A stretch of 64,000 nt of DNA from Prevotellaceae bacterium. GTDB lineage: Bacteria > Bacteroidota > Bacteroidia > Bacteroidales > UBA932. The position numbers and the translations under genes were made by a program. Shown here one piece after another: positions 53,123 to 61,321 of the stretch; positions within the stretch are counted from its first letter, which is position 1; every line of letters starts with the position of its first letter. Where the stretch lies: positions 1-64,000 of the forward strand of contig JAISBU010000031.1 in assembly GCA_031266015.1 (NCBI GenBank). Direction: 5' to 3'. The notes under the pieces are model-generated. The model did not search any database. It was not told the DNA's origin and saw only the letters and a list, made by a program, of their open reading frames with translations.

Positions 53123-53140
53123 GTGTGACCTACATCACAC
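53123..53140. promoter_or_regulatory. Perfect CRP/FNR-superfamily-type site
   Basis: GTGTGACCTACATCACAC has TGTGA-N6-TCACA, the consensus of E. coli CRP, with one further paired base on each side. It lies between divergent radC (46 bases from its start) and the acyl-CoA synthetase gene (240 bases from its start). The remainder of this 300-base gap is AT-rich, without a gene. Confidence 0.55.
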
Positions 53141-53343
53141 TACTTCAAATAATAAAGTTTAAATATACAGATAGTTGCAGAATAACTTGGCAAAACCGCC
53201 CCAATAAAGTTATCAACAGAGCACCATGAGATTTGACATTTTACAACACGTAAATATTTGATATACAGTATATTAATATTAAAAACCAACTATACGCCCT
53301 TAAGATTTAACGCACATCCAGTATCAACAACCCTTTGTAACGC

Positions 53344-53351
53344 TAACTTTG
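53344..53351 (+). promoter_or_regulatory. Promoter -7 box for the acyl-CoA synthetase gene
   Basis: TAACTTTG, an exact match, 27 bases before the ATG at 53379. Confidence 0.65.
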
Positions 53352-53378
53352 CACCGCTAAATAAAAGGACTATTCTAA

Positions 53379-55004
53379 ATGCACCTTACTTCAAAAACGC
53401 TGCAGCAAATGTTGTGGCAAAGTGTTGACAAGTTCGCAAACAAGGATTGTTTTTCATTTGTCGACGGAGAGCCAATAACCTATGCACAGTTGGGTCAAAC
53501 GGTCAAGGATATACAGCAGCTGCTGACTGATTTAGACGTAAAACCTCAGGATAAAGTCGCCATTCTTAGCGCCAATATGCCCAACTGGGGCGCTGTATAC
53601 TTAGCAACGGTTTCAATGGGAGCGGTCGCCGTTCCTCTTCTTCCCGATTTTTCGGCTAAGGAGATTGAAAACGTACTGAACCACTCCGACAGTAAGGTTG
53701 TTTTTACCTCGCACCGCCTACAAGCTAAGCTGGACGAGATTGAGGTACCTAACGTTGAAGTTCGTATTTCCATCGAAAACTTTTTTGTGTACCGGAGCAA
53801 GGCTGGGGTTACTACAGGAAACGAGGTTTCCAGCTACGAAGTTAAACCTACCGACTTAGCGGCTATCATTTATACCTCCGGAACCACCGGAAAATCAAAG
53901 GGCGTTATGCTCTCGCACCGCAACTTAATGGCTGAGCTGGAGGGTATTTACGACATGGAGCCGGTAGAGTCGGATGATACTTTTTTGTCGATTCTGCCGT
54001 TAGCGCACACCTACGAGAATAGCCTTGGGTTGCTTACTCCCGTATTCCGTGGTGCAACAGTATACTATCTTGAAAAAGCGCCAACCCCAAGCATTCTCAT
54101 GCCTGCCCTGGCCAAAATCAGGCCATCGTACATGCTGACGGTACCTATGATTATTGAAAAGGTTTTCAAAAACAAGGTGTTACCTGAGCTGGCCGGCAAC
54201 AGGTTTACTCGGGTACTCTATATGTTCTGGCCTACCCGTGTACTTATGCACCGTATAGCCGGCAAGAAGCTGTACAAATCATTCGGCGGAAGGCTCAGGT
54301 TCTTTGGCATTGGCGGGGCCAAGCTGGATCCGAAGGTAGAACGATTTTTGCTAGATGCTAAAGTATTTCCATACGCCATTGGATATGGCCTTACCGAAAC
54401 CGCTCCGCTGCTGGCAGGCGCCAACCCTCGTAAGGTTAAACACCAATCTACCGGAACTCCAATGTTGGGTATTGCACTTAAAATTAATGAGCCAAACGAG
54501 AACGGCGAAGGCGAAATATACGCTAAAGGCCCCTCTGTGATGATGGGCTACTACAAGGATCAGGCGCTAACCTCAGAGGTATTTACCAACGATGGCTGGT
54601 TTAAAACCGGAGACCTGGGAGCGTTTGACACACAAGGCAACCTGTACATTAAAGGCCGTTTAAAGAACGTAATTTTGGGCGCCAGCGGTGAGAATATTTA
54701 TCCGGAAGAGATTGAATCTGTAATCAACAACTTCCGCTTTGTAACAGAGTCGTTGGTGGTAGAGCAAAAAGGACGCCTTGTTGCCATGGTTCGCTTCAGC
54801 GATGAGCTGGAATGCAAAATACGCGAGCTCCGTACCAATGCCGAGCAGTACGTTGAGCAGCTGAAGCAGGAGCTTATTACCTACGTTAATTCGCAGGTAA
54901 GCCGCTTCTCTCAAATATCAGTTGTGGTGGCGCTCCAAAATGACTTTGAGAAAACGTCAACTCAAAAGATTAAGAGGTTTTTATACACCAACCATTTAGT
55001 CTAA
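53379..55004 (+). CDS. Long-chain acyl-CoA synthetase-like AMP-binding enzyme
   Basis: A 541-residue adenylate-forming enzyme that probably activates fatty acids with ATP and CoA. The phosphate loop AIIYTSGTTGKSKGVMLSH lies at about 164-182, the GYGLTETAPLLAG motif at about 333, GWFKTGDLG at about 407, and the C-terminal catalytic-lysine region at KTSTQKIKRFL. It is shorter than FadD-type enzymes (560-600) and of the kind often annotated as long-chain fatty-acid-CoA ligase in Bacteroidetes. The chain length of the substrate cannot be read from sequence. Monocistronic, with its own promoter and terminator. Confidence 0.88.
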   Translation: MHLTSKTLQQMLWQSVDKFANKDCFSFVDGEPITYAQLGQTVKDIQQLLTDLDVKPQDKVAILSANMPNWGAVYLATVSMGAVAVPLLPDFSAKEIENVLNHSDSKVVFTSHRLQAKLDEIEVPNVEVRISIENFFVYRSKAGVTTGNEVSSYEVKPTDLAAIIYTSGTTGKSKGVMLSHRNLMAELEGIYDMEPVESDDTFLSILPLAHTYENSLGLLTPVFRGATVYYLEKAPTPSILMPALAKIRPSYMLTVPMIIEKVFKNKVLPELAGNRFTRVLYMFWPTRVLMHRIAGKKLYKSFGGRLRFFGIGGAKLDPKVERFLLDAKVFPYAIGYGLTETAPLLAGANPRKVKHQSTGTPMLGIALKINEPNENGEGEIYAKGPSVMMGYYKDQALTSEVFTNDGWFKTGDLGAFDTQGNLYIKGRLKNVILGASGENIYPEEIESVINNFRFVTESLVVEQKGRLVAMVRFSDELECKIRELRTNAEQYVEQLKQELITYVNSQVSRFSQISVVVALQNDFEKTSTQKIKRFLYTNHLV

Positions 55005-55016
55005 AAGCGTTACCAT

Positions 55017-55060
55017 AAAGCAAGAGCGGCGAGAATAAAAATTCTCGCCGCTCTTGCTTT
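55017..55060. terminator. Bidirectional terminator with a 20-base perfect stem
   Basis: AAAGCAAGAGCGGCGAGAAT pairs perfectly with ATTCTCGCCGCTCTTGCTTT around AAAA. It separates the convergent acyl-CoA synthetase and MFS genes, and its 3' edge is three bases from the MFS stop. Confidence 0.92.
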
Positions 55061-55062
55061 TA

Positions 55063-56325
55063 CTACTTATCATTCTTTACAACCCTTGCCTTGTGCAGCT
55101 GCTGCCTGTACACAAGGAATACGATGAATACCAGAACTATAGACACCAGACCGTTAATAAAAAAACCATACCTCTCGCCGAAAAAACCGAGCGCCCACCC
55201 TGTAAACAAATTGCCCAATGGAGAACCTCCGGTAACCAGCAGCACGTAAATGCTCATTACACGACCTCTATAGCTATCATCGGTGTTCAGCTGTATTCGG
55301 GTATTGGCTCTATTGAGAAAACCGAGATTACAAAATCCTATAACAACAAGCAGCGGCAACATAAAGGCTAAGCCATGCTCTATGGGCACAGGTATTGCCG
55401 TTAGCATTTGCGCGCCTCCCATAGTAAAGGCCATTAATACCAGGAAGTTTTTGGTACGCAGCTTACTGCCTATTCCCGCCATAAACAGCGCTCCCAGCAA
55501 TGACCCCAAGCCAAATGTGGACATCATTACGCTATAAGTTTCCTCGTTGCCCAACAGCACATCCTTGGCAAAAACCGGCAGCACTACGCTGGCATTCATG
55601 GAAAAAACACAGACAATAGCCAGGATAATGAAGGTGGGATATATTTTGGCATTATTGAATGTGTACTTAACGCCCGATTTTATTTCGCTCAAAATCTTAC
55701 TATCCTCATCACGAGCGCGAGGTTTACCCACCACGCCAATAAGCGAGATGCCATAAATAACGGGTATAAAGCTAAGCCCGTTGATAAGGAAACACTCCGC
55801 CGTACCAACGTACTTCATAATAATTCCGGCTATAGCGGGCCCAATGATACGCGCAATGTTGAATGTTGTAGAATTCAGAGAGATAGCATTTGGCAAATCT
55901 TTTTTGCCAACCAGCTCTACAAAGTAAGATTGCCTCGTAGGCTGGTCAATACTGGCGCCAATACCCGCCAGCAAGGCCAGCGCCGCAAAAAGCCAGTAGC
56001 TGGTGGAACCCAGCCATACCAGCAAAGCCAGCATCAGGGATTGCACCATAAACAGAGACTGCGTAAACAGGAGGATTTTTTTCTTTGGAAAACGCTCTAT
56101 CAGCACACCCACAAATAGCGAGAGCGCCAGTACGGGGCCAAACTCAAACACGCCCATCAAGCCCAACAAAAATGGCGATCCGCTGATTTTGTACACGTAC
56201 CAGCTAAGCGCCGTAACCTGTATCATAGTACCAACGGTAGACACAACCTGTCCTAACCAAAAGTTTCGGAAATCCCTGTGAAGTAGCGAAGAAAAAGTAT
56301 CTTTTAGGAGCAGCTGAATGGACAT
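55063..56325 (-). CDS. MFS transporter, MFS_3 (EntS-like) family
   Basis: A 420-residue inner-membrane protein with about 12 membrane helices. The opening LLHRDFRNFWLGQVVSTVGTMIQ, of which FRNFWLGQVVSTVG is the key part, and LLAGIGASIDQPTRQSYFVELV identify the MFS_3 group, related to the enterobactin exporter EntS. PTRQS and the later NRANTRIQLNTDDSYRGRVMS segment (core DSYRGRVMS) are typical. Likely an exporter; the substrate is unknown. Confidence 0.87.
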   Translation of the reverse strand: MSIQLLLKDTFSSLLHRDFRNFWLGQVVSTVGTMIQVTALSWYVYKISGSPFLLGLMGVFEFGPVLALSLFVGVLIERFPKKKILLFTQSLFMVQSLMLALLVWLGSTSYWLFAALALLAGIGASIDQPTRQSYFVELVGKKDLPNAISLNSTTFNIARIIGPAIAGIIMKYVGTAECFLINGLSFIPVIYGISLIGVVGKPRARDEDSKILSEIKSGVKYTFNNAKIYPTFIILAIVCVFSMNASVVLPVFAKDVLLGNEETYSVMMSTFGLGSLLGALFMAGIGSKLRTKNFLVLMAFTMGGAQMLTAIPVPIEHGLAFMLPLLVVIGFCNLGFLNRANTRIQLNTDDSYRGRVMSIYVLLVTGGSPLGNLFTGWALGFFGERYGFFINGLVSIVLVFIVFLVYRQQLHKARVVKNDK

Positions 56326-56411
56326 AAAACCTGATGCAAAATCAACCCCCGAAGTTACGAAAAAATTTGTAACGATGGCTGCATATTTTCAGCAGCTTAT
56401 AGCTGATTTTA

Positions 56412-56546
56412 AGTGTGCTTCAATCTCAGCGCTCTTGTAACAACGCTAACGAAGCATTACACTTTGGAAGTTGTGTTGGTTAACGATGAGTCGCTCGACA
56501 ACTCCGAAAAGGTTTGCATTGCCATACATCTTGTATGTATGCAAAT
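56412..56546. other. Cluster of three imperfect hairpins of unknown role
   Basis: Three hairpins follow one another. The first joins AGTGTGCTTC to GAAGCATTACACT with an inner AGCG/CGCT pair (56412-56463). The second joins TTTGGAAGTTGT to ACAACTCCGAAA (56463-56509). The third joins TTTGCAT and CATACA to TGTATG and ATGCAAA (56513-56545). The words are unlike the GC-rich repeat. There is no T-run and no coding frame. It lies in the 630-base gap between the MFS and antiporter genes. Confidence 0.45.
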
Positions 56547-56702
56547 TTCGTGCTAAACGGCATGGCGCTACGGGTTGCGTTAACGATAGTTGAGATAGTT
56601 GAGCTGGCCGCCATAGTTAAAGCAGTGTTTTTTTAAGTAACAGAGGCAAATGTATCAATAATTTGAAAAAAACAAAAAAATATGCTATTTATTGAACGTT
56701 AT

Positions 56703-56935
56703 TCCGCCCCCCTCGACTTCGTTCGGGGCTGGTCCGCGTAGCGAAGTGGAGGAACCGAAGCTCGGCGAAGCCAGTCTGTTTTTTTCCCCGCACCGCACCG
56801 TTGGCTTTGCCAACCTTCGGTTCGACAGGCTCAGAGTGACAACAACTCACTTATAATGGTCTTTGCTCTTGTAGTCTTTGCTCTTTTACCCGGAAGGATA
56901 TTAGCTGCGCTTCGCTCGCAATGACGTTGTTCTGG
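56703..56935. repeat. GC-rich dispersed repeat region before the antiporter 3' end
   Basis: A composite of repeat words: CCCCTCGACTTCGTTCGGGG, GTAGCGAAGTGGAGGAAC, AGCTCGGCGAAGCC, CAACCTTCGGTTCGACAGG, GCTCAGAGTGACA, and GCGCTTCGCTCGCAATGACG. The word AGCTCGGCGAAGCC (56759-56772) also occurs, inverted, inside thrC at 2153-2166. Confidence 0.75.
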
Positions 56936-56955
56936 CAAGGGATTCCTCCTTTCCC

Positions 56956-58467
56956 CTACAGCTCCTCCCACTCTACCATAGATGGCGAAGCTCCAAGGCA
57001 ATCCAGGGCGTTGGCCATGCTGGTGGCGTCCTCCGAAGCTATAAGCAGCTTATCATGAGGCTCCAAAACAGTGGCGCCATAGGGGGTTATATACTTGTCG
57101 CCACGAATAATCAGAGATATAGCGGCCTTTTGCGGAAATCCCAACTCCAGCAGGGGTATACCAACAGCCTTAGAATTATCCGGCAGCACTACTCTCGCAA
57201 ATCTTGATTTCAGCTCCTCAGCATCTTCATCCAGCTCAATATCTATAGAGAATTTATGCTGCTTTTTGAACGGGGCAGAAACATGCAGCCATTGTGCTAC
57301 CTTAGAAAGCGTTGTCCCCTGTATAAGCACAGAGGTTACAGATACAAAGAATACAATGTTGAATATAAACTCTGCACCCTGCACCCCGGCTACCAACGGA
57401 TAGGTAGCAAATACAATCGGTACGGCTCCTTTGAGGCCTACCCAAGAAACAAACATCCTGCTTCTAAACGCCATTGCCTTGAAGGGAATCAAGCTCAAAA
57501 ATACGCTGACCGGTCTGGCAATAAACATCAAGAAAGCTGAAATAAGCAAGCCAATGCCCGCCACATGCAACATCTGGCTTGGATTTACAAGTACGCCCAA
57601 AGTAATGAATATTACAATTTGCATAAGCCAAGCGTAACCATCAAACACCTTAGAGATGGTTTTCTTGTGCATCAGCTTTTGATTACCAATAAAAATCGCA
57701 AATACGTATACCGCCAAAAATCCGTTACCTTTTACTATGCCGGTAAGCGAGTAGGTAAAGAATATAAGCGCGATAACAAGAATAGCGTACAAACCTTCAT
57801 ACCCTAAGCGAATCCGGTTTATCAGCTTCTTACTTATCCAACCCATACCAAAACCCATAACCACGCCTATGGACATTTGCATCACAAAAAAGAGTATTTG
57901 TGAGCCAACGCTAATGGTTGGGTTCTGCACCAAATGTATAAAGGTAAGCGTGAGCAGGTAAGCCATGGGGTCGTTGCTACCGCTCTCAAACTCCAGCATA
58001 GGACGCAAACCTCCACGCAGGCTAAGCCCCCTGCTTCTCAATACGGAAAACACCGCAGCGGCGTCGGTTGACGATACAATGGAGCCTAACAGCATCCCCT
58101 CATAAATGGTAAATCCGGGAACTACCAGGTACACAAAAAAACCTAAGGTAAGCGCCGTAAACAGCACCCCAAAAACAGAAAGCGCCGCCCCCTGCCACAT
58201 TACAGGTTTTACCTCTTTCCAGCTGGTATCAAAACCACCGTAAAACAGAATAAAATTCAACGCCACCACTCCTATTGACTGCGCTACATTGTAATCGTTG
58301 AATTCGATAAGATCTAAACCTTCGGAACCGACAAGGATACCTATAGCCACAAAGAAAATCAGCGTGGGAACGCCCACACGTAGCGACGTTTTACTTACTA
58401 ATACGCTGGCAAACAGCAAAATACCTACAAGCAGGAGGATATTATCAATGGTAATAAAATGCATCAA
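56956..58467 (-). CDS. Potassium/proton antiporter, CPA1 family (NhaP2/CvrA-like)
   Basis: A 503-residue membrane antiporter. About 12 helices in the first 390 residues include the ion-site region VSSTDAAAVFSVLRSRGLSL and LEFESGSNDPMAYLLT, which contain the conserved Asp-rich CPA1 motifs (GSNDP). A TrkA-C type regulatory domain lies at about 415-485 (LPDNSKAVGIPLLELGFP). The combination matches potassium/proton antiporters such as NhaP2, which export K+ to control cell volume and pH. Single gene between repeats and the rny terminator. Confidence 0.9.
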   Translation of the reverse strand: MMHFITIDNILLLVGILLFASVLVSKTSLRVGVPTLIFFVAIGILVGSEGLDLIEFNDYNVAQSIGVVALNFILFYGGFDTSWKEVKPVMWQGAALSVFGVLFTALTLGFFVYLVVPGFTIYEGMLLGSIVSSTDAAAVFSVLRSRGLSLRGGLRPMLEFESGSNDPMAYLLTLTFIHLVQNPTISVGSQILFFVMQMSIGVVMGFGMGWISKKLINRIRLGYEGLYAILVIALIFFTYSLTGIVKGNGFLAVYVFAIFIGNQKLMHKKTISKVFDGYAWLMQIVIFITLGVLVNPSQMLHVAGIGLLISAFLMFIARPVSVFLSLIPFKAMAFRSRMFVSWVGLKGAVPIVFATYPLVAGVQGAEFIFNIVFFVSVTSVLIQGTTLSKVAQWLHVSAPFKKQHKFSIDIELDEDAEELKSRFARVVLPDNSKAVGIPLLELGFPQKAAISLIIRGDKYITPYGATVLEPHDKLLIASEDATSMANALDCLGASPSMVEWEEL

Positions 58468-58532
58468 AACGTTGAATGTTTTATGTTATAAATACTACAA
58501 CTTCCTTTAATCTTTTTTTCAAAATATAAATC

Positions 58533-58579
58533 AAAAAGCGGAGCACCATTCACCGAATATCAGGTGTTGATTACTCCAC
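58533..58579 (-). terminator. Terminator after rny
   Basis: On the minus strand GTGGAG pairs with CTCCGC (one G-T wobble) enclosing a second stem CACC/GGTG, followed by TTTTTG. It lies 54 bases after the rny stop. A further hairpin GCGTGC/GCACGC lies between the two. Confidence 0.6.
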
Positions 58580-58632
58580 TTCAAGATCTTTCGCATTGTA
58601 AAAAGAAGCGTGCCCTCTATCGCACGCACATG

Positions 58633-60171
58633 CTATCGAGCGTAATTTACAGCGCGGGTCTCACGAATTACAGTAATCCTTACCTGGCCGGGGTAAGTCA
58701 TTTCATCCTGTATCTTCTTGGCAATTTCCATTGATATCTTTTCGGCATCGCCATCGGTAGCTTTCTCGCTACTTACAATTACACGCAGCTCCCGTCCGGC
58801 CTGTATAGCGTATGTTTTAACTACGCCAGGGAATGAGAGAGCCAGGTTTTCCATATCCTTCAAGCGCTTAATATAGGAGTCAACCACCTCGCGGCGCACA
58901 CCCGGGCGAGCGCCGGATATAGCGTCGCACACCTGCACAATAGGCGAAATGAGCGAAGTCATTTCTACTTCTTCGTGGTGAGCGCCAATGGCGTTACAAA
59001 TATCCGGTTTTTCCTTATACTTTTCTGCCAAACGCATACCAAGTATAGCGTGAGGCAGCTCAGGGTCTTCACTGGAAACCTTACCGATATCGTGCAGCAA
59101 ACCCGCACGCTTGGCTGCTTTGGCGTTTAAGCCCAGCTCCGCAGCCATAATAGAGCTAAGGTTGGCAACTTCACGAGAGTGTTGCAGCAAATTTTGTCCG
59201 TAAGATGAACGATACTTCATGCTACCGATAAGACGGATAAGCTCAGGATGCAAACCATGCACTCCCAAGTCTATAGCAGTACGCTTGCCGGTCTCAATCA
59301 CCTCTTCTTCAACTTGCTTTTGCACCTTGGCCACCACCTCCTCAATACGAGCCGGGTGAATACGTCCGTCGGTTACAAGCTGGTGCAGCGCCAGGCGGGC
59401 TACCTCGCGGCGTACAGGATCAAATCCCGATAAGATAATTGCTTCAGGCGTATCGTCAACCACAATTTCAATGCCTGTAGCTGCCTCAAGAGCGCGAATA
59501 TTACGCCCCTCACGGCCAATAATACGCCCCTTCACCTCATCGCTTTCTATGTTGAAAACAGTTACAGAGTTTTCTACCGAAATTTCAGTGGCAACACGTT
59601 GTAACGTTTGCAGGACAATCCGCTTAGACTCTTTACCGGCCGTCATCTTAGCCTCATCCGCCACCTCGTTGATGTAGGACATTGCCTGAGTTTTGGCCTC
59701 GTTCTTCATATTTTCCATCAAGGTATTCTTAGCCTCTTCTGCCGACATTCCGGCAATGGACTCCAGCTTTTCTATATGCTGACGACGTGTTTTTTCCAGC
59801 TCCTCGGTACGGCCTTTCACAATTTCCAGCTGGTTGTTCAGGTTATCACGCAGCGTATCTAATTCTGTTTTCTTACGAGCGGCCTCCTCTATACGCTGCT
59901 GGGCGGCCTGCTCTTTTTGTTGAGCGCGCGCTTCGGTTTGTGCTACCTTTTGTGTTCGCTCGTTTATAGCTTTCTCATGCTCTGCCTTGAGCTCTTGAAA
60001 TTTTTCTTTAGCTTGTAAAATCTTTTCTTTCTTCATTAACGCAGATTCCGCCTCGGCTTCCTTCAATATTTTGGCACGTTTTTTTGCCGTCATTGCTGAG
60101 GCCAAAAAGTACGACACCGCAGTGCCTGCCGCCAGTACGACTAAAAATGTGATTATATGTGTAATATCCAT
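58633..60171 (-). CDS. rny: Ribonuclease Y
   Basis: A 512-residue membrane-anchored endoribonuclease that starts mRNA decay. Order: N-terminal membrane helix (about 5-27), a long charged coiled coil (about 35-190), the KH domain with [19 protein letters not shown] at about 215, and the HD domain with the catalytic LLHDIGKV at about 340. The C-terminus [10 protein letters not shown] is complete. The usual length is about 520. It lies downstream of the coiled-coil gene, zapA and the RNA gene. Confidence 0.95.
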   Translation of the reverse strand: MDITHIITFLVVLAAGTAVSYFLASAMTAKKRAKILKEAEAESALMKKEKILQAKEKFQELKAEHEKAINERTQKVAQTEARAQQKEQAAQQRIEEAARKKTELDTLRDNLNNQLEIVKGRTEELEKTRRQHIEKLESIAGMSAEEAKNTLMENMKNEAKTQAMSYINEVADEAKMTAGKESKRIVLQTLQRVATEISVENSVTVFNIESDEVKGRIIGREGRNIRALEAATGIEIVVDDTPEAIILSGFDPVRREVARLALHQLVTDGRIHPARIEEVVAKVQKQVEEEVIETGKRTAIDLGVHGLHPELIRLIGSMKYRSSYGQNLLQHSREVANLSSIMAAELGLNAKAAKRAGLLHDIGKVSSEDPELPHAILGMRLAEKYKEKPDICNAIGAHHEEVEMTSLISPIVQVCDAISGARPGVRREVVDSYIKRLKDMENLALSFPGVVKTYAIQAGRELRVIVSSEKATDGDAEKISMEIAKKIQDEMTYPGQVRITVIRETRAVNYAR

Positions 60172-60282
60172 GGTATATATTTGATTAATAATTGCTTAAT
60201 GAAAATTCAACTTTCAGCTATTGAAATCCTCTACCCACAGCACAGCATCTCGACAAAAACGTCTATACTCCTGAGTATCAAC

Positions 60283-60481
60283 AAAATAAAAAACCGCACG
60301 AGCAAAGATTTGACGAAAACCCGATACAATAATTTATGGAGTTACCGAGTGAGGTCGAACTTCCACCGTACCTATAATTAGGTAGCTCACAAGGAGTTGA
60401 GGCCTGTTCTTAAGTGTCACTCGAGTCTAATACTCCAACTACTAAAAATGTTGGTTTTCGCAAAGTATAGCTCGTGCGGAA
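60283..60481 (-). ncRNA. ssrS: Probable 6S RNA
   Basis: On the minus strand a structured stretch of about 187 bases is closed by CCGCACGAGC at its 5' end (60479-60470) and GCTCGTGCGG at its 3' end (60303-60294), a perfect ten-pair stem. A second pairing inside (GCGAAAACC with GGGTTTTCGT) continues the helix, and a T-run, TTTTTTATTTT, follows the 3' arm. One long rod with a central open region, a length near 185 and a place directly after zapA all fit 6S RNA, the RNA that mimics an open promoter and sequesters RNA polymerase. No open frame. Other structured RNAs are possible; I have no alignment. Confidence 0.6.
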
Positions 60482-60538
60482 GCGCTATTTGTCCAAAGAA
60501 CGATGTAATGTGAAACCGAGATAAGCGAGAGTGGCAGC

Positions 60539-60841
60539 CTATTTTTCTACCACGTATTCAAGGTATTCGGTAAGCTTACGCTCCAAATCCTGTAACCCTT
60601 TCACAGCGGTATCCAGCTCTTGATTTTGTTCGCCCTCTACCAGCTTAAGCGAAAAGAACAAGCATGCCATAGCCAACCAATCCTGAACGTCCTTATCGGT
60701 ATGGCGCTGCTTAAACGAGAGAACTTTCTCGTTAATAATTTTCGATGCCTTACGCACCCTTTCCTCGTCATTTCTATCAATGCGAAGGGGGTAAAAACGT
60801 TCGGCGATGTTTACGCGTATGGAGAGCTTGTCTTCCATCAA
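60539..60841 (-). CDS. zapA: Cell division protein ZapA
   Basis: A 100-residue FtsZ-binding protein that bundles Z-ring filaments. The family opening is SIRVNIAERFYPLRIDRNDEERVRKASKIINEKV, with core RVNIAERFYPLRI; an alpha helix and a C-terminal coiled coil (about 60-98) follow. Length and layout are standard. It starts seven bases after the coiled-coil gene and is followed by the RNA gene. Confidence 0.9.
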   Translation of the reverse strand: MMEDKLSIRVNIAERFYPLRIDRNDEERVRKASKIINEKVLSFKQRHTDKDVQDWLAMACLFFSLKLVEGEQNQELDTAVKGLQDLERKLTEYLEYVVEK

Positions 60842-60848
60842 AAAATCT

Positions 60849-61142
60849 CTACTTGCTCAACAAGGTGATACACTTATCTATTTCCCGCACAATTTTGCTA
60901 ATTTTTTCCTTTGCCTCCTCGGTGCTACCACTCGATGCAGCAAAGGCCTGAGTAACCAGCAAACTCTTATTCTTTTCCTCCAGCTCAGCAAGTCTAACCT
61001 CCTGCTCCTGAGCCTTCTTTTCAATCTTGACCTTATCCATGCGACGAGTATCGCTCTCTATGCGCGTCTTCTCGTAAAGCGACACCAGCTGCTCAAATTT
61101 GCCGCTTAAGCCCTGCAATACTTCGCTTACCTCTGATGCCAT
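60849..61142 (-). CDS. Small coiled-coil protein next to zapA
   Basis: A 97-residue protein, almost wholly helical. The segment of about 18-65 (SLYEKTRIESDTRRMDKVK and EQEVRLAELEEKNKSLL) shows heptad spacing. A low-complexity SSGSTEE hinge is followed by a second helix. No enzymatic motif. In Bacteroidetes such a gene usually precedes zapA; by position and shape it may play a ZapB-like division role, but this is inference only. It has its own promoter and precedes zapA by seven bases. Confidence 0.75.
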   Translation of the reverse strand: MASEVSEVLQGLSGKFEQLVSLYEKTRIESDTRRMDKVKIEKKAQEQEVRLAELEEKNKSLLVTQAFAASSGSTEEAKEKISKIVREIDKCITLLSK

Positions 61143-61177
61143 GATGCTAAAAAATTACTTACGCTATCTACCTCTCA

Positions 61178-61185
61178 CAAAGATA
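61178..61185 (-). promoter_or_regulatory. Promoter -7 box for the coiled-coil gene and zapA
   Basis: On the minus strand TATCTTTG, an exact match, 35 bases before the ATG at 61142. Confidence 0.65.
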
Positions 61186-61309
61186 GCATTCTTTTAGCTA
61201 AATTTCAAGAGTCAGCTTACAAATATTACACAATAATCTGATTATCAAATATATATTTTTAAGATAGCGAACTTAAAGCGCAGGAGCAGGCGAACTTCTT
61301 AATCTTCCC

Positions 61310-61317
61310 TATCTTTG
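61310..61317 (+). promoter_or_regulatory. Promoter -7 box for the M23 peptidase, four bases from the ATG
   Basis: TATCTTTG, an exact match, with only four bases before the ATG at 61322. The distance equals that at ribF and predicts a leaderless message. Confidence 0.65.
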
Positions 61318-61321
61318 TAGT

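Noticed and set aside
56412-56600. Integron attC site
   Set aside because: The GTTAAC-containing words suggested it, but the paired core sites do not have the RYYYAAC/GTTRRRY order and there is no integrase or cassette.
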